Positions 16,993 through 24,454 of a stretch of DNA of 64,000 bases are shown piece by piece. The DNA comes from a bacterium (GTDB lineage: Bacteria; Bacillota; Clostridia; Lachnospirales; Lachnospiraceae), in the NCBI GenBank assembly GCA_028724545.1, contig JAQYCU010000004.1:1-64000 (forward strand). The letters are read 5' to 3'. The first letter of the stretch is position 1, and every line of letters begins with the position of its first letter. The notes beneath the pieces were generated by a model. The model searched no databases. It saw only the letters and a program-made list of their open reading frames with translations, and had not been told where the DNA came from. The translations under genes were made by a program, and so were the position numbers.

Positions 16993-18017
16993 GAATACCA
17001 GAATTTTTGCAGGAAAAAGATTGTCTTGGCTTTATCGCTCCTTCCTATGGCTGCAATATAGAGCCTTACCGAAGTGGTTTTATCAATGCGCAGAAAAAAT
17101 TCAGTCAGATGGGATTTGCCTGTGATATCGGACCGAACTGTTACGAAGGCAAAGGAATTGGCATTAGCAATACGCCGCAAAAATGTGGAGAAGAAGTAAA
17201 CCAGTATTTTTCTAAAAAAGAAGTAAGTGCGATTATCTCCTGTGGTGGTGGCGAATTGATGTGTGAAATTTTGGATGACATTGATTTCGATTTGCTGGCA
17301 GCCCAAAAGCCGAAGTGGTATATGGGTTTTTCAGATAATACCAACCTGACGTATTTGCTGGCAACGATTTGTGATACAGCATCTGTTTACGGACCTTGTG
17401 CAGCAGCATTTGGTATGGAGCCGTGGCATGAGTCACTTTCGGATGCTATGCTTTTGCTACAGGGAAAGAAGACAACAATAACGGGGTATCCTTTGTGGGA
17501 AAAAGAATCCAAAAAAGATGAGGAACATCCGTTAGAGCCATACAATGTAACAGAACAGAGAAGGATGAAACGGTATCCGGATGAGGACAGTGTGATAACA
17601 GGACGTTTGCTTGGAGGATGCCTGGATTGTCTGGGACGCCTGGTGGGCACAAAATATGACCAGACCAGACAATTTATAGAAAAGTACCAGAATGATGGAA
17701 TTATCTGGTATCTGGAAGCGTGTGATTTGAATGTGATGGATATCAGGCGCGCACTCTGGCAGTTAGACCATGCCGGCTGGTTTCAGTATACAAAAGGTTT
17801 TCTGATAGGCCGTCCACTCTGTTTCGGAGAGGAAATGTTCGGACTGAATCACTATCAGGCAGTTGCGGATGTTTTGGCAAAATATCAGGTTCCGATTCTG
17901 ATGGATTTGGATATTGGACATATTCCACCAATGATGCCGATGGTCAATGGCGCATTGGCTACGGTCACAGCAAACGGCAATGATATTATGATAGCGTATG
18001 ATTTTAGTGAAAAATAG
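16989..18017 (+). CDS. S66-family LD-carboxypeptidase (LdcA/MccF-like)
   Basis: This 342-aa protein opens with C-L-G-F-I-A-P-S-Y-G. It contains the nucleophile elbow M-G-F-S-D-N-T-N-L (Ser at about residue 117), the glutamate region W-Y-L-E-A-C-D-L-N (about residue 240) and the histidine region D-I-G-H-I-P-P-M-M-P-M-V-N-G-A near the C-terminus, giving the Ser-Glu-His triad of family S66. Members either trim D-Ala from muropeptide tetrapeptides in wall recycling (LdcA) or cleave aminoacyl nucleotides for microcin C resistance (MccF). No secretion signal is present, so the enzyme is cytosolic. A hairpin terminator follows. Confidence 0.88.
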   Translation: MRIPEFLQEKDCLGFIAPSYGCNIEPYRSGFINAQKKFSQMGFACDIGPNCYEGKGIGISNTPQKCGEEVNQYFSKKEVSAIISCGGGELMCEILDDIDFDLLAAQKPKWYMGFSDNTNLTYLLATICDTASVYGPCAAAFGMEPWHESLSDAMLLLQGKKTTITGYPLWEKESKKDEEHPLEPYNVTEQRRMKRYPDEDSVITGRLLGGCLDCLGRLVGTKYDQTRQFIEKYQNDGIIWYLEACDLNVMDIRRALWQLDHAGWFQYTKGFLIGRPLCFGEEMFGLNHYQAVADVLAKYQVPILMDLDIGHIPPMMPMVNGALATVTANGNDIMIAYDFSEK

Positions 18018-18057
18018 TAATGTTATAAGGCATTAATAGTGCATAAGTTAGCAAAAT

Positions 18058-18105
18058 ACGCCACAGAAAAGGCGATAGAATCGTTATTTTCTGTGGTGTT
18101 TTTTT
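18058..18105 (+). terminator. Intrinsic terminator after the LD-carboxypeptidase
   Basis: ACGCCACAGAAAA pairs with TTTTCTGTGGTGT (G-T pairs allowed) around a 16-nt loop, then a T run to 18105. It ends the fliB-nfo-ykgJ-ldcA unit and abuts the next promoter. Confidence 0.9.
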
Positions 18106-18135
18106 GCATAAAATGGAAAATGGAAAGCCATAATA
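18106..18135 (+). promoter_or_regulatory. Sigma-G-type promoter for spoVAD
   Basis: GCATA (18106-18110), 18 bases and CATAATA (18129-18135) match the sigma-G consensus (GHATR, 17-18, CATWHTA) at every position. It starts on the base after the previous terminator's T run, about 147 bases before the spoVAD start. This gives the displaced half of the spoVA set its own forespore promoter. Confidence 0.7.
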
Positions 18136-18281
18136 AATGTGAAATAGAGATGTTATTATGTCATGCAGATTTATTGTAAGTTGTAAATTTATCGTAGATT
18201 GTAGATTTTTATATGATAGCAGACAGTGATTGATACCGGCAATTTGCAAAAACAGCAAAACGCCGGAGAAATGGAGTGATT

Positions 18282-19358
18282 ATGGCAAACAGACAAATGG
18301 GAAAACAAAGTATTCGTTTTGAGAACCCACCCATTATTAGTGGTGCTGCTTCGGTGGTGGGAGAAAAGGAAGGACAGGGACCGTATGGAGAGTATTTTGA
18401 CGTGATAGAAAAAGACCCAAAAGTAGGTGCAGACAGCTGGGAAGAGGCAGAAGGAAAATTGCAGGAAAAAGCAGCGATGCTCGCCATTCGTCATGCTAAA
18501 TTAACCAAAAAAGATATTCGTTATATGGTAGCAGGTGATTTGTTAGGACAGTTGATGGCTTCTTCCTTTGGACTTATTTCTATGGATATTCCTCTGTTCG
18601 GAATTTATGGTGCCTGCTCAACGATGGGCGAGTCGTTGGGAATCGCAGCTATGATTGTGGACGGTGGTTTTGCCGAGCACGCAATAGCCATTACATCCAG
18701 TCATTTTGCCAGTGCAGAAAAGCAGTTTCGTTTTCCTCTTGGTTATGGAAATCAGCGGCCAAAAGCAGCAACCTGGACCGTGACGGGAAGTGGTGCTGTT
18801 GTTTTGACAAAATCTGTCCGGAAAGAAGAAATGCAGCAAAAGGGAGAATGGGAAGAAATCTCTAAACGGGCGAAAGAAGAGAAAGGGAAAGTCAAAGTAA
18901 AAGGAATTACAACAGGGAAAATTGTAGATTATGGTGTAAAAGATTCTATGAATATGGGCGCATGTATGGCTCCGGCAGCAGGAGAGGTGATAGTCCAGAA
19001 TTTTATCGATTTTGGTTATCAGCCGGAGCATTATGACAAAATTATTACCGGCGATTTGGGAAAGGTCGGAAAAGACATTGTCATTGATTATGTCAAGGCA
19101 AAAGGTTATGACATAACAAAACAATATATGGATTGTGGAATTGAAATTTATGGCGAAGAACAGAATACACAGGCAGGTGGAAGTGGCTGTGGCTGTAGTG
19201 CCGTTATGCTGGCAGGTTATATTTTGAAACAACTGGAAAACGGAGATTGGAAACGTGTGCTATTTGTTCCGACAGGAGCATTGTTATCGCAGGTAAGTTT
19301 TAATGAAGGGAACAGTGTGCCCGGCATAGCGCATGGTGTTATTCTGGAGAAAATGTAA
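18282..19358 (+). CDS. spoVAD: Stage V sporulation protein AD
   Basis: The ATG at 18282 has GGAG six bases upstream; an in-frame GTG at 18276 is less likely. The 358-aa product has the thiolase-like fold of SpoVAD: I-R-F-E-N-P-P-I-I-S-G-A-A-S-V-V-G at the N-terminus, G-I-Y-G-A-C-S-T-M-G-E-S at about 108-119 and G-G-S-G-C-G-C-S-A-V-M near the C-terminus. SpoVAD binds dipicolinic acid on the forespore side of the SpoVA channel. The gene is separated from spoVAC by 6.6 kb of unrelated genes. Its stop codon lies inside the first unit of the A-rich repeat that follows. Confidence 0.95.
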   Translation: MANRQMGKQSIRFENPPIISGAASVVGEKEGQGPYGEYFDVIEKDPKVGADSWEEAEGKLQEKAAMLAIRHAKLTKKDIRYMVAGDLLGQLMASSFGLISMDIPLFGIYGACSTMGESLGIAAMIVDGGFAEHAIAITSSHFASAEKQFRFPLGYGNQRPKAATWTVTGSGAVVLTKSVRKEEMQQKGEWEEISKRAKEEKGKVKVKGITTGKIVDYGVKDSMNMGACMAPAAGEVIVQNFIDFGYQPEHYDKIITGDLGKVGKDIVIDYVKAKGYDITKQYMDCGIEIYGEEQNTQAGGSGCGCSAVMLAGYILKQLENGDWKRVLFVPTGALLSQVSFNEGNSVPGIAHGVILEKM

Positions 19359-19640
19359 GCAAAAAATAAACAGAAAATGTAAGCAAAAAATAAACAGAAA
19401 AGTAAGTGAAAAATATGCGGAAAAACGAGTCGGAAAATAAGTAGAAAAGTAAGCGAAAAATAAGCAGAAAAAACAAGCGAAAATAGAACAAAAACCAGTA
19501 GAAAAAGGCAAGCAAAAAATAAGACCAAAATTACCAGAAAAAGTAAATCAAAACAGAACAAATAAATATCGAAAAAGCAAAATAAAAAAATGTAGAAAAA
19601 TACAGGCGAAAATAATGTGAAAAATAAATTAAAAAGACAG
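19348..19640 (+). repeat. A-rich degenerate tandem repeat between spoVAD and spoVAE
   Basis: Units of about 22-24 bp of the form AGAAAATGTAAGCAAAAAAT plus AAAC fill the gap. The first two (19348-19371 and 19372-19395) are identical, and later units decay. The first includes the last codons and stop of spoVAD. The strand is almost free of T clusters and strongly purine-biased. No credible gene lies in it; the opposite strand gives only long Phe/Leu/Ala-rich frames. Confidence 0.8.
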
Positions 19641-19670
19641 AAACAGAATGCAAAAAAGGAGGTCTGAAAA

Positions 19671-20024
19671 ATGAATTATTTGATTGCTTTTTTAGTGGGA
19701 GGATTTATCTGTGTTCTGGTGCAGATTTTGATGGACAATACAAAATTACTGCCAGGACGAATTATGGTAATTCTGGTATGCACCGGTGCATTGCTGGGCG
19801 CACTGGGAGTTTATGAGCCATTTGAAAAATGGGCTGGTGCAGGAGCAACCGTCCCATTGCTTGGTTTCGGAAACACGCTTTTTGAAGGAGTAAAAAAAGC
19901 GATAGACAGTGAAGGATTTATTGGACTCTATAAGGGAGGTTTTTCTGCCTGTGCAGTAGGAGTATCGACAGCATTAATATTTGGATATCTTGCCTCCTTA
20001 ATTTTTAAACCAAAAATGAAATAA
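19671..20024 (+). CDS. spoVAE: Stage V sporulation protein AE (SpoVAEb type)
   Basis: This 117-aa protein has three to four hydrophobic helices. It shows the SpoVAC/AE signature in the order F-L-V-G-G-F-I-C-V-L-V-Q-I, then W-A-G-A-G-A-T-V-P-L-L-G-F-G-N and G-L-Y-K-G-G-F-S-A. It is a channel component of the SpoVA complex in the inner forespore membrane. AAAAAGGAGG precedes the ATG. It is probably transcribed with spoVAD through the repeat region. No separate spoVAEa or spoVAF is present. Confidence 0.92.
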   Translation: MNYLIAFLVGGFICVLVQILMDNTKLLPGRIMVILVCTGALLGALGVYEPFEKWAGAGATVPLLGFGNTLFEGVKKAIDSEGFIGLYKGGFSACAVGVSTALIFGYLASLIFKPKMK

Positions 20025-20244
20025 AAAAACGGAAATTAAAACAATAAACAAAAACAATAAATTTGCTGTTTTTTGAAAAATTGTATGGCAATTTTAATAA
20101 TTTTTTTTGAAATGAGAAGATGAAGTGTACAATTTTTACAAAATTGTTTTTACCCTCTTGAAAGTTTTAGGATTACGCTATACACTTGCAATAGTAGTAA
20201 ATGTAGTTTTTTTATATTTTATGGTGGGTAAAGGAGAAAAAATT

Positions 20245-20772
20245 ATGGCAAATTTAAAAAACAAAAAAACAGCAGTAAAACCTGTAGCAACAACGGCAAA
20301 GACAACTCCGGTTGCAACAGCACAGTCAGCAGTTGCAGCAGCAAAGACAGCGAAGCCTGTAGCAAAAGAAGAACCTGTAGCAAAAGAAGAACCTGTAGCA
20401 GCAAAAACTCCTGTTAAAGCAGAAGTAAAAGAAACACCTGCAGCAGCAAAGACACCTGCTAAAGCAGAAGGAAAAGAAACAGCAAAAGCAGTTGCACCTA
20501 AGGCAGCAGCAAAGAAAGCTCCGGCAAAAAAAGCAGCAAAGAAACCGGCAGCAAAGAAGGTTGTAAAAGAAGCAGTAGAAGAAGTATTTTTCGAGTACAA
20601 TGGAGAGCAGCTTCTTACGAAAGAAATTGTAGAACGTGTAAAAGAAGCATACAAGAACGAAGGTCATCGTGTTGGTGCAATTAAGTCTTTACGCATTTAC
20701 ATCAATCCGGATGAGAGAAAAGCATACTATGTAATTAACGATAAAGCAGAGGGAAAATTCGTAGAATTTTAA
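20245..20772 (+). CDS. Histone-H1-like Ala/Lys/Pro-rich protein with C-terminal DUF6465 domain
   Basis: The start at 20245 behind AAAGGAG gives 175 aa; an upstream in-frame ATG at 20125 would add a hydrophobic stretch without a ribosome site. Residues 1 to about 110 are low complexity: K-P-V-A-K-E-E-P, A-A-K-T-P and finally A-P-A-K-K-A-A-K-K-P-A-A-K-K, like bacterial histone-H1-type tails. The last 60 residues form a compact domain (F-F-E-Y-N-G-E-Q-L, I-K-S-L-R-I-Y-I-N-P-D-E-R-K-A-Y-Y-V-I-N) that I place in DUF6465, common in Lachnospiraceae. The basic tail suggests DNA or RNA binding. It sits between spoVAE and a SASP gene, but whether it is spore-related is unknown. Confidence 0.75.
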   Translation: MANLKNKKTAVKPVATTAKTTPVATAQSAVAAAKTAKPVAKEEPVAKEEPVAAKTPVKAEVKETPAAAKTPAKAEGKETAKAVAPKAAAKKAPAKKAAKKPAAKKVVKEAVEEVFFEYNGEQLLTKEIVERVKEAYKNEGHRVGAIKSLRIYINPDERKAYYVINDKAEGKFVEF

Positions 20773-20877
20773 GAAGCAACGAAAAGAAAAGTGAAGCAGT
20801 ATGATAAAAGCATCATATGGTAACAATATGGCAGGATATGATTACTGCAAAATAATTACATAAAAAGAATATAAAAT

Positions 20878-20912
20878 AAGGGCAGTTTTCTGATAATCAG
20901 GATACTGCCCTT
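20878..20912 (-). terminator. Hairpin terminator between convergent DUF6465 and SASP genes
   Basis: AAGGGCAGT/ACTGCCCTT form a 9-bp stem around 17 nt. On the minus strand the stem runs into a T-rich tract, so it mainly terminates the SASP transcript, but it can also mark the end of the plus-strand unit. Confidence 0.75.
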
Positions 20913-20945
20913 ACTGCATTACCGAAACCGGTAATTGGTTAATGC

Positions 20946-21155
20946 CTATCTGCCAGACATTTCTTCTTCCTGACGCTTAATCATCTGACGAACCATTTCG
21001 CCACCGATAGAACCAGCCTGGGAAGATGTTAAGTCACCATTGTAACCCTTGTTTTTAAGAGGTACACCAAGTTCGCTTGCTACCTCCATTTTGAATTTGT
21101 CCATAGCTTCTTTCGCCTGTGGAACTTCCATTTTTGAAGTCTGATTGCTAGTCAT
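20946..21155 (-). CDS. Alpha/beta-type small acid-soluble spore protein
   Basis: This 69-aa protein starts at 21155 behind AAAAGGAGG. It has both SASP signatures: K-M-E-V-A-S-E-L-G-V-P-L (the E-x-A-x-E-L-G germination-protease site) and N-G-D-L-T-S-S-Q-A-G-S-I-G-G-E-M-V-R-Q-M-I. Alpha/beta SASPs coat spore DNA in an A-like form, protect it from UV and heat, and supply amino acids at germination. It lies opposite in strand to the spoVAD-spoVAE unit; forespore sigma-G control is expected. Confidence 0.96.
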   Translation of the reverse strand: MTSNQTSKMEVPQAKEAMDKFKMEVASELGVPLKNKGYNGDLTSSQAGSIGGEMVRQMIKRQEEEMSGR

Positions 21156-21266
21156 AATTTTTTCCTCCTTTTTTGTTTTACGGTTTGATTTTATTCTCAA
21201 CATATAGACCATGAAAGAGATTGATATCAATTCCGTGTAAAGATAAGCAATTACTTATCGTGTTAT

Positions 21267-21295
21267 TAGTATGTGAAGGAATCTGGAAAATATGT
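21267..21295 (-). promoter_or_regulatory. Possible sigma-G-type promoter for the SASP gene
   Basis: On the minus strand, ACATA (21295-21291), 17 bases and CATACTA (21273-21267) match the sigma-G consensus except for the first base of the -35. The -10 is identical to that of the spoVAA promoter. It would give an untranslated leader of about 105 bases, longer than usual for SASP genes, so this is a candidate only. Confidence 0.4.
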
Positions 21296-21341
21296 TGGTA
21301 GTTTTTGGACACATTGCAATTTATTGTGGCTCCGAAAAAAA

Positions 21342-21406
21342 GAAAATTATTCTTTGACAGAGTGTCGAAAATCATTCTTTACCATATTGAAAACAATTCT
21401 TTGCCA
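21342..21406 (+). repeat. Three direct repeats upstream of the SCIFF gene
   Basis: GAAAATTATTCTTTGACA (21342), GAAAATCATTCTTTACCA (21367) and GAAAACAATTCTTTGCCA (21389) are near-identical 18-mers spaced 25 and 22 bases apart. They lie just upstream of the predicted scfA promoter, a usual place for binding sites of a regulator acting on one face of the helix. The protein that might bind is unknown. Confidence 0.55.
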
Positions 21407-21413
21407 GAAAAGG

Positions 21414-21441
21414 TTGTAATTTTTGAAAAGTGTGGTAAAAT
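21414..21441 (+). promoter_or_regulatory. Possible housekeeping promoter for scfA
   Basis: TTGTAA (21414-21419), a 16-base spacer and TAAAAT (21436-21441) resemble a sigma-A promoter about 85 bases upstream of scfA. The -10 is followed by a second TATA-type sequence, so the exact start site is uncertain. Confidence 0.45.
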
Positions 21442-21526
21442 ATAGAATATTAGAGATAAAAGAGTTTGCGTCGTGCAGATTCCTTTTGTTTCAAAAGCAG
21501 TGATTAAAACAATGGAGGAAAATAAA

Positions 21527-21676
21527 ATGAAACATATCAAAACAATAAACAAAGCAAATTTAAGTGCAACAGCAAAAAAAGGTGGATGTGGTAAATGTCA
21601 GGCTTCTTGTCAGTCTGCATGCAAGACTTCTTGTACAGTAGGTAACCAGAAGTGTGCAAATGAAGAGAATAAATAA
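21527..21676 (+). CDS. scfA: SCIFF ranthipeptide precursor (six cysteines in forty-five residues)
   Basis: This 49-aa peptide starts MKHIKTINKANL behind AATGGAGG and carries six cysteines at positions 21, 24, 28, 32, 36 and 43. The family-defining core contains C-Q-S-A-C-K-T-S-C-T-V-G-N-Q. SCIFF is the almost universal clostridial ranthipeptide: a radical-SAM enzyme links Cys sulfurs to non-alpha carbons of acceptor residues (Thr in the Clostridium thermocellum system). The leader (about residues 1-18) is recognised by the maturase. The maturase gene follows directly. The final biological role of SCIFF peptides is unsettled, with quorum-sensing-like signalling proposed in some Clostridia. Confidence 0.96.
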   Translation: MKHIKTINKANLSATAKKGGCGKCQASCQSACKTSCTVGNQKCANEENK

Positions 21677-21700
21677 TTGACATTTCATAAAAAAATAAGT

Positions 21701-21732
21701 ATGGCTGTTATGTGTGTTCTCATAGCAGCCAT
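21701..21732 (+). promoter_or_regulatory. Stem-loop between scfA and scfB
   Basis: ATGGCTGTTATG pairs with CATAGCAGCCAT (12 bp, one G-T pair) around 8 nt. No T run follows, so it is more likely a stability or processing element that keeps peptide mRNA in excess over maturase mRNA than a full terminator. A TTGACA at 21677, 17 bases before TATGGC, could also drive scfB separately. Confidence 0.6.
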
Positions 21733-21816
21733 TCCTATGTAAAAAAGAATGTAAAAATGTGCCTTTTGTGCATGGAGTAATATCTGCCCGACAGGCAGAA
21801 AGAAATGAGGATAGCG

Positions 21817-23181
21817 ATGATACACAAATTTAAAGCGAAAGATATGAATATTCTGCTGGACGTTAACAGTGGTGGCGTGCATATTGTAGACGATATCACA
21901 TATGACTTATTAGATGAAGTGAAACCACCATTTGCAAAAGAATGTCCTAAGGAAGCAGTGGAAAAACTTTCCCCAAAATATAAAACAGAAGACATTGAGG
22001 AATCCTATGAAGAGATTCTCACATTATATGAAGAAAAGACACTTTACAGTGAAGATATTTACAGAGGTTTTGCAAATACAGCAGTAGAATCTCCTATTAA
22101 AGCGATGTGTCTTCATATTGCGCACGACTGTAACCTGCGTTGTAAATATTGTTTTGCTTCTACCGGAGATTTCGGAACAGGACGTAAATTAATGCCTTTT
22201 GAAATCGGAAAAGCAGCGATTGATTTTTTACTTGAAAAATCAGTGGGCCGTGAAAATTTAGAGGTGGACTTTTTTGGTGGAGAGCCATTGATGAATTTTG
22301 AAGTTGTCAAGCAGATTGTTGCTTATGCCAGAAGCAAGGAAGAAGAGTACGGCAAACACTTCAGTTTTACCATTACAACAAATGGCATGCTGTTAAATGA
22401 TGATAATATTGATTTCATCAACAAAGAAATGCATAATGTTGTCCTTTCCATTGATGGACGCCGTGAAGTAAATGACCGGATGCGTGTGCGTGCAGACGGT
22501 ACGGGATGTTATGATAAAATCGTGCCGAATTTCCAGAAATTAGTAGAGAAACGTGGCGATAAAGAATATTATGTAAGAGGAACTTATACAAAATATAATC
22601 TTGATTTTTCGGAAGATGTGATGCATCTGTACGAAGCAGGTTTCGATGAGATTTCCGTAGAGCCTGTAATGGAAGACCCGTCTGTTGAGTATGCGATAAC
22701 GGAAGAAGATTTGGATACAATTTATGCAGAATATGACAGATTAGTGGAACGCATAGAAGAAGTGAAGAAAAGTGGAAAACATATCAATTTCTTCCATTTT
22801 ATGATTGATTTGAATCAGGGACCTTGTGTGGTAAAACGTCTTCGTGGATGTGGCAGTGGAAATGAATATGTTTCAATTACACCGGATGGAGATATTTATC
22901 CTTGTCATCAGTTTGTCGGACATGAAGAATACAAAATGGGAAATCTTTGCGAAGGTACTTTCAATGAGAAAATCAAGAAAGAATTTGCAGGAGCACATGT
23001 CTATTCCAAACCTGCCTGTCAGGATTGCTGGGCGAAATTCTATTGCAGTGGTGGATGTAATGCAAACAATTATATTTATAATGGCGATATTCACAAGGCA
23101 TATGAATTGTCTTGCAAAATCCAGAGAAAACGTCTGGAGTGCGCTATCTTAATGAAGGTATGTGAAATGTTAGAGGAGTGA
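21817..23181 (+). CDS. scfB: SCIFF radical-SAM maturase (thioether-forming, SPASM domain)
   Basis: The start at 21817, with GAGG six bases upstream, gives 454 aa beginning MIHKFKAKDMNILLDVNSGG, the typical start of the family. An N-terminal RiPP-recognition-like region (about 1-95) precedes the radical-SAM core with C-N-L-R-C-K-Y-C at about residues 104-111 (the C-x3-C-x2-C cluster site) and F-F-G-G-E-P-L-M-N-F. The C-terminal SPASM/Twitch region has C-G-S-G-N-E-Y-V-S-I, Y-P-C-H-Q-F and C-Q-D-C-W-A-K-F-Y-C-S-G-G-C for auxiliary Fe-S clusters. It uses S-adenosylmethionine to install Cys thioether crosslinks in ScfA. The metal exporter gene starts six bases after its stop. Confidence 0.95.
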   Translation: MIHKFKAKDMNILLDVNSGGVHIVDDITYDLLDEVKPPFAKECPKEAVEKLSPKYKTEDIEESYEEILTLYEEKTLYSEDIYRGFANTAVESPIKAMCLHIAHDCNLRCKYCFASTGDFGTGRKLMPFEIGKAAIDFLLEKSVGRENLEVDFFGGEPLMNFEVVKQIVAYARSKEEEYGKHFSFTITTNGMLLNDDNIDFINKEMHNVVLSIDGRREVNDRMRVRADGTGCYDKIVPNFQKLVEKRGDKEYYVRGTYTKYNLDFSEDVMHLYEAGFDEISVEPVMEDPSVEYAITEEDLDTIYAEYDRLVERIEEVKKSGKHINFFHFMIDLNQGPCVVKRLRGCGSGNEYVSITPDGDIYPCHQFVGHEEYKMGNLCEGTFNEKIKKEFAGAHVYSKPACQDCWAKFYCSGGCNANNYIYNGDIHKAYELSCKIQRKRLECAILMKVCEMLEE

Positions 23182-23187
23182 TAAAAG

Positions 23188-24354
23188 ATGGTGACATTAT
23201 TAAGCAAAATTTTCATCAAAGATGCAACGGATTATCACAAGCCGGAAGTGCACAAAATGTATGGTATTGTGTGTAGTGTCTTTGGAATTTTCTTAAATGT
23301 TGTTCTTTTTGGAATAAAATTATTTGCCGGTGCCCTTACGGGTTCTGTGGCGATTACGGCAGATGCGTTTAATAACCTTTCTGATGCAGGCTCATCGCTG
23401 ATTACGCTGGTGGGATTTAAGTTTGCAGATATGAAGCCGGATAAGGAGCATCCTTTCGGACATGGCAGGATAGAATATATCGCAGGTCTTCTGGTATCTA
23501 TCCTGATTATTCTGATGGGTGTGGAACTGGCGCAGTCTTCTATCCAGAAAATTATTCATCCGGAAGAGATAGCAGTCAGCACGGTGGCAGTTGTAATATT
23601 AGTCATATCGATTCTGGTAAAATTATATATGGCATTATACAACTACCGGATTGGCAATAAGATTGATTCTACAACAATGAAAGCAACAGCAACTGACAGT
23701 TTGAGTGATTCTGTTGCAACAACCGTTGTTTTGATTGCAATGGGCGTTATGAAACTGACAAATGTTAATATCGATGGTTATTGTGGTATTTTAGTATCCG
23801 TATTCATTCTGTTTGCCGGATGCAGCGCAGCGAAAGAAACCGTTAGTCCGTTGCTGGGAAGCACGCCGAAGCCGGAATTTATTGACAAAATTCATGAGAT
23901 AGTAATGGCACATAATGAAATTGTCGGAATGCATGATGTAATTGTGCATGATTATGGTCCTGGGCGGGTGATGATTTCGCTTCACGCAGAAGTGCCGGGA
24001 GATGAGGACATCTTCTTACTTCATGACTTGATAGATAATATAGAGGCAGAGCTGGATACAGCGTTGCATTGCGAAAGTGTAATACATATGGACCCGGTAG
24101 AGTCCAACAATGAAGTTGTAATGAAAATGAAAGACAATGTGGCAGAGTTGGTAAAAGAAATAGACAGCTGCCTGACTATTCATGATTTCAGAATGGTAAC
24201 GGGAAATACACATACAAATCTGATTTTTGACGTTGTGATTCCACAGGAGTTTCATATGACAGAAGCGCAGGTCAAAGCAGAGATACAAAAACGTGTGCTG
24301 GAACGCTATCCGAATCATTATTCGGTAATAAAAGTAGATAAAGCATATGTATAA
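23188..24354 (+). CDS. Cation diffusion facilitator family metal exporter
   Basis: This 388-aa protein has six membrane helices (about 25-210). The metal sites in helices 2 and 5 read D-A-F-N-N-L-S-D and T-D-S-L-S-D-S-V, and H-P-F-G-H-G-R is the usual helix 2-3 loop. The cytosolic domain at about 215-300 has the H-x-H-type sequence V-H-D-Y-G-P-G-R and L-H-A-E-V. The family exports Zn, Mn, Fe or Cd by proton antiport; the D-S-L-S-D-S pattern does not settle the ion. An unusual C-terminal extension (about residues 305-388) resembles a second regulatory ferredoxin-like domain. It begins six bases after scfB and is probably in that operon. Confidence 0.88.
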   Translation: MVTLLSKIFIKDATDYHKPEVHKMYGIVCSVFGIFLNVVLFGIKLFAGALTGSVAITADAFNNLSDAGSSLITLVGFKFADMKPDKEHPFGHGRIEYIAGLLVSILIILMGVELAQSSIQKIIHPEEIAVSTVAVVILVISILVKLYMALYNYRIGNKIDSTTMKATATDSLSDSVATTVVLIAMGVMKLTNVNIDGYCGILVSVFILFAGCSAAKETVSPLLGSTPKPEFIDKIHEIVMAHNEIVGMHDVIVHDYGPGRVMISLHAEVPGDEDIFLLHDLIDNIEAELDTALHCESVIHMDPVESNNEVVMKMKDNVAELVKEIDSCLTIHDFRMVTGNTHTNLIFDVVIPQEFHMTEAQVKAEIQKRVLERYPNHYSVIKVDKAYV

Positions 24355-24392
24355 AGAAAATCTGATAAAATAAAGCAGATAAACATATCAGG

Positions 24393-24425
24393 AAAATCCG
24401 GTTGTAGAAGCAGCCGGATTTTTTC
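24393..24425 (+). terminator. Intrinsic terminator after the CDF transporter
   Basis: AAATCCGG (from 24394) and CCGGATT (24414-24420) pair around a loop of about 12 nt and run into T residues. It closes the scfA-scfB-transporter unit. Confidence 0.85.
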
Positions 24426-24454
24426 TATATCGCAACAGAGTGTCCCTGTTTTTG

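Noticed and set aside
19217-19561. Hydrophobic minus-strand frames opposite the A-rich repeat after spoVAD
   Set aside because: Their Leu/Phe/Ala repeats simply mirror the tandem A-rich DNA; there is no ribosome site and they overlap spoVAD.
20178-20654. Ala/Phe-rich minus-strand frame opposite the DUF6465 gene
   Set aside because: It is the complement of a low-complexity Ala/Lys repeat region, and the plus-strand gene has the ribosome site and a recognisable C-terminal domain.
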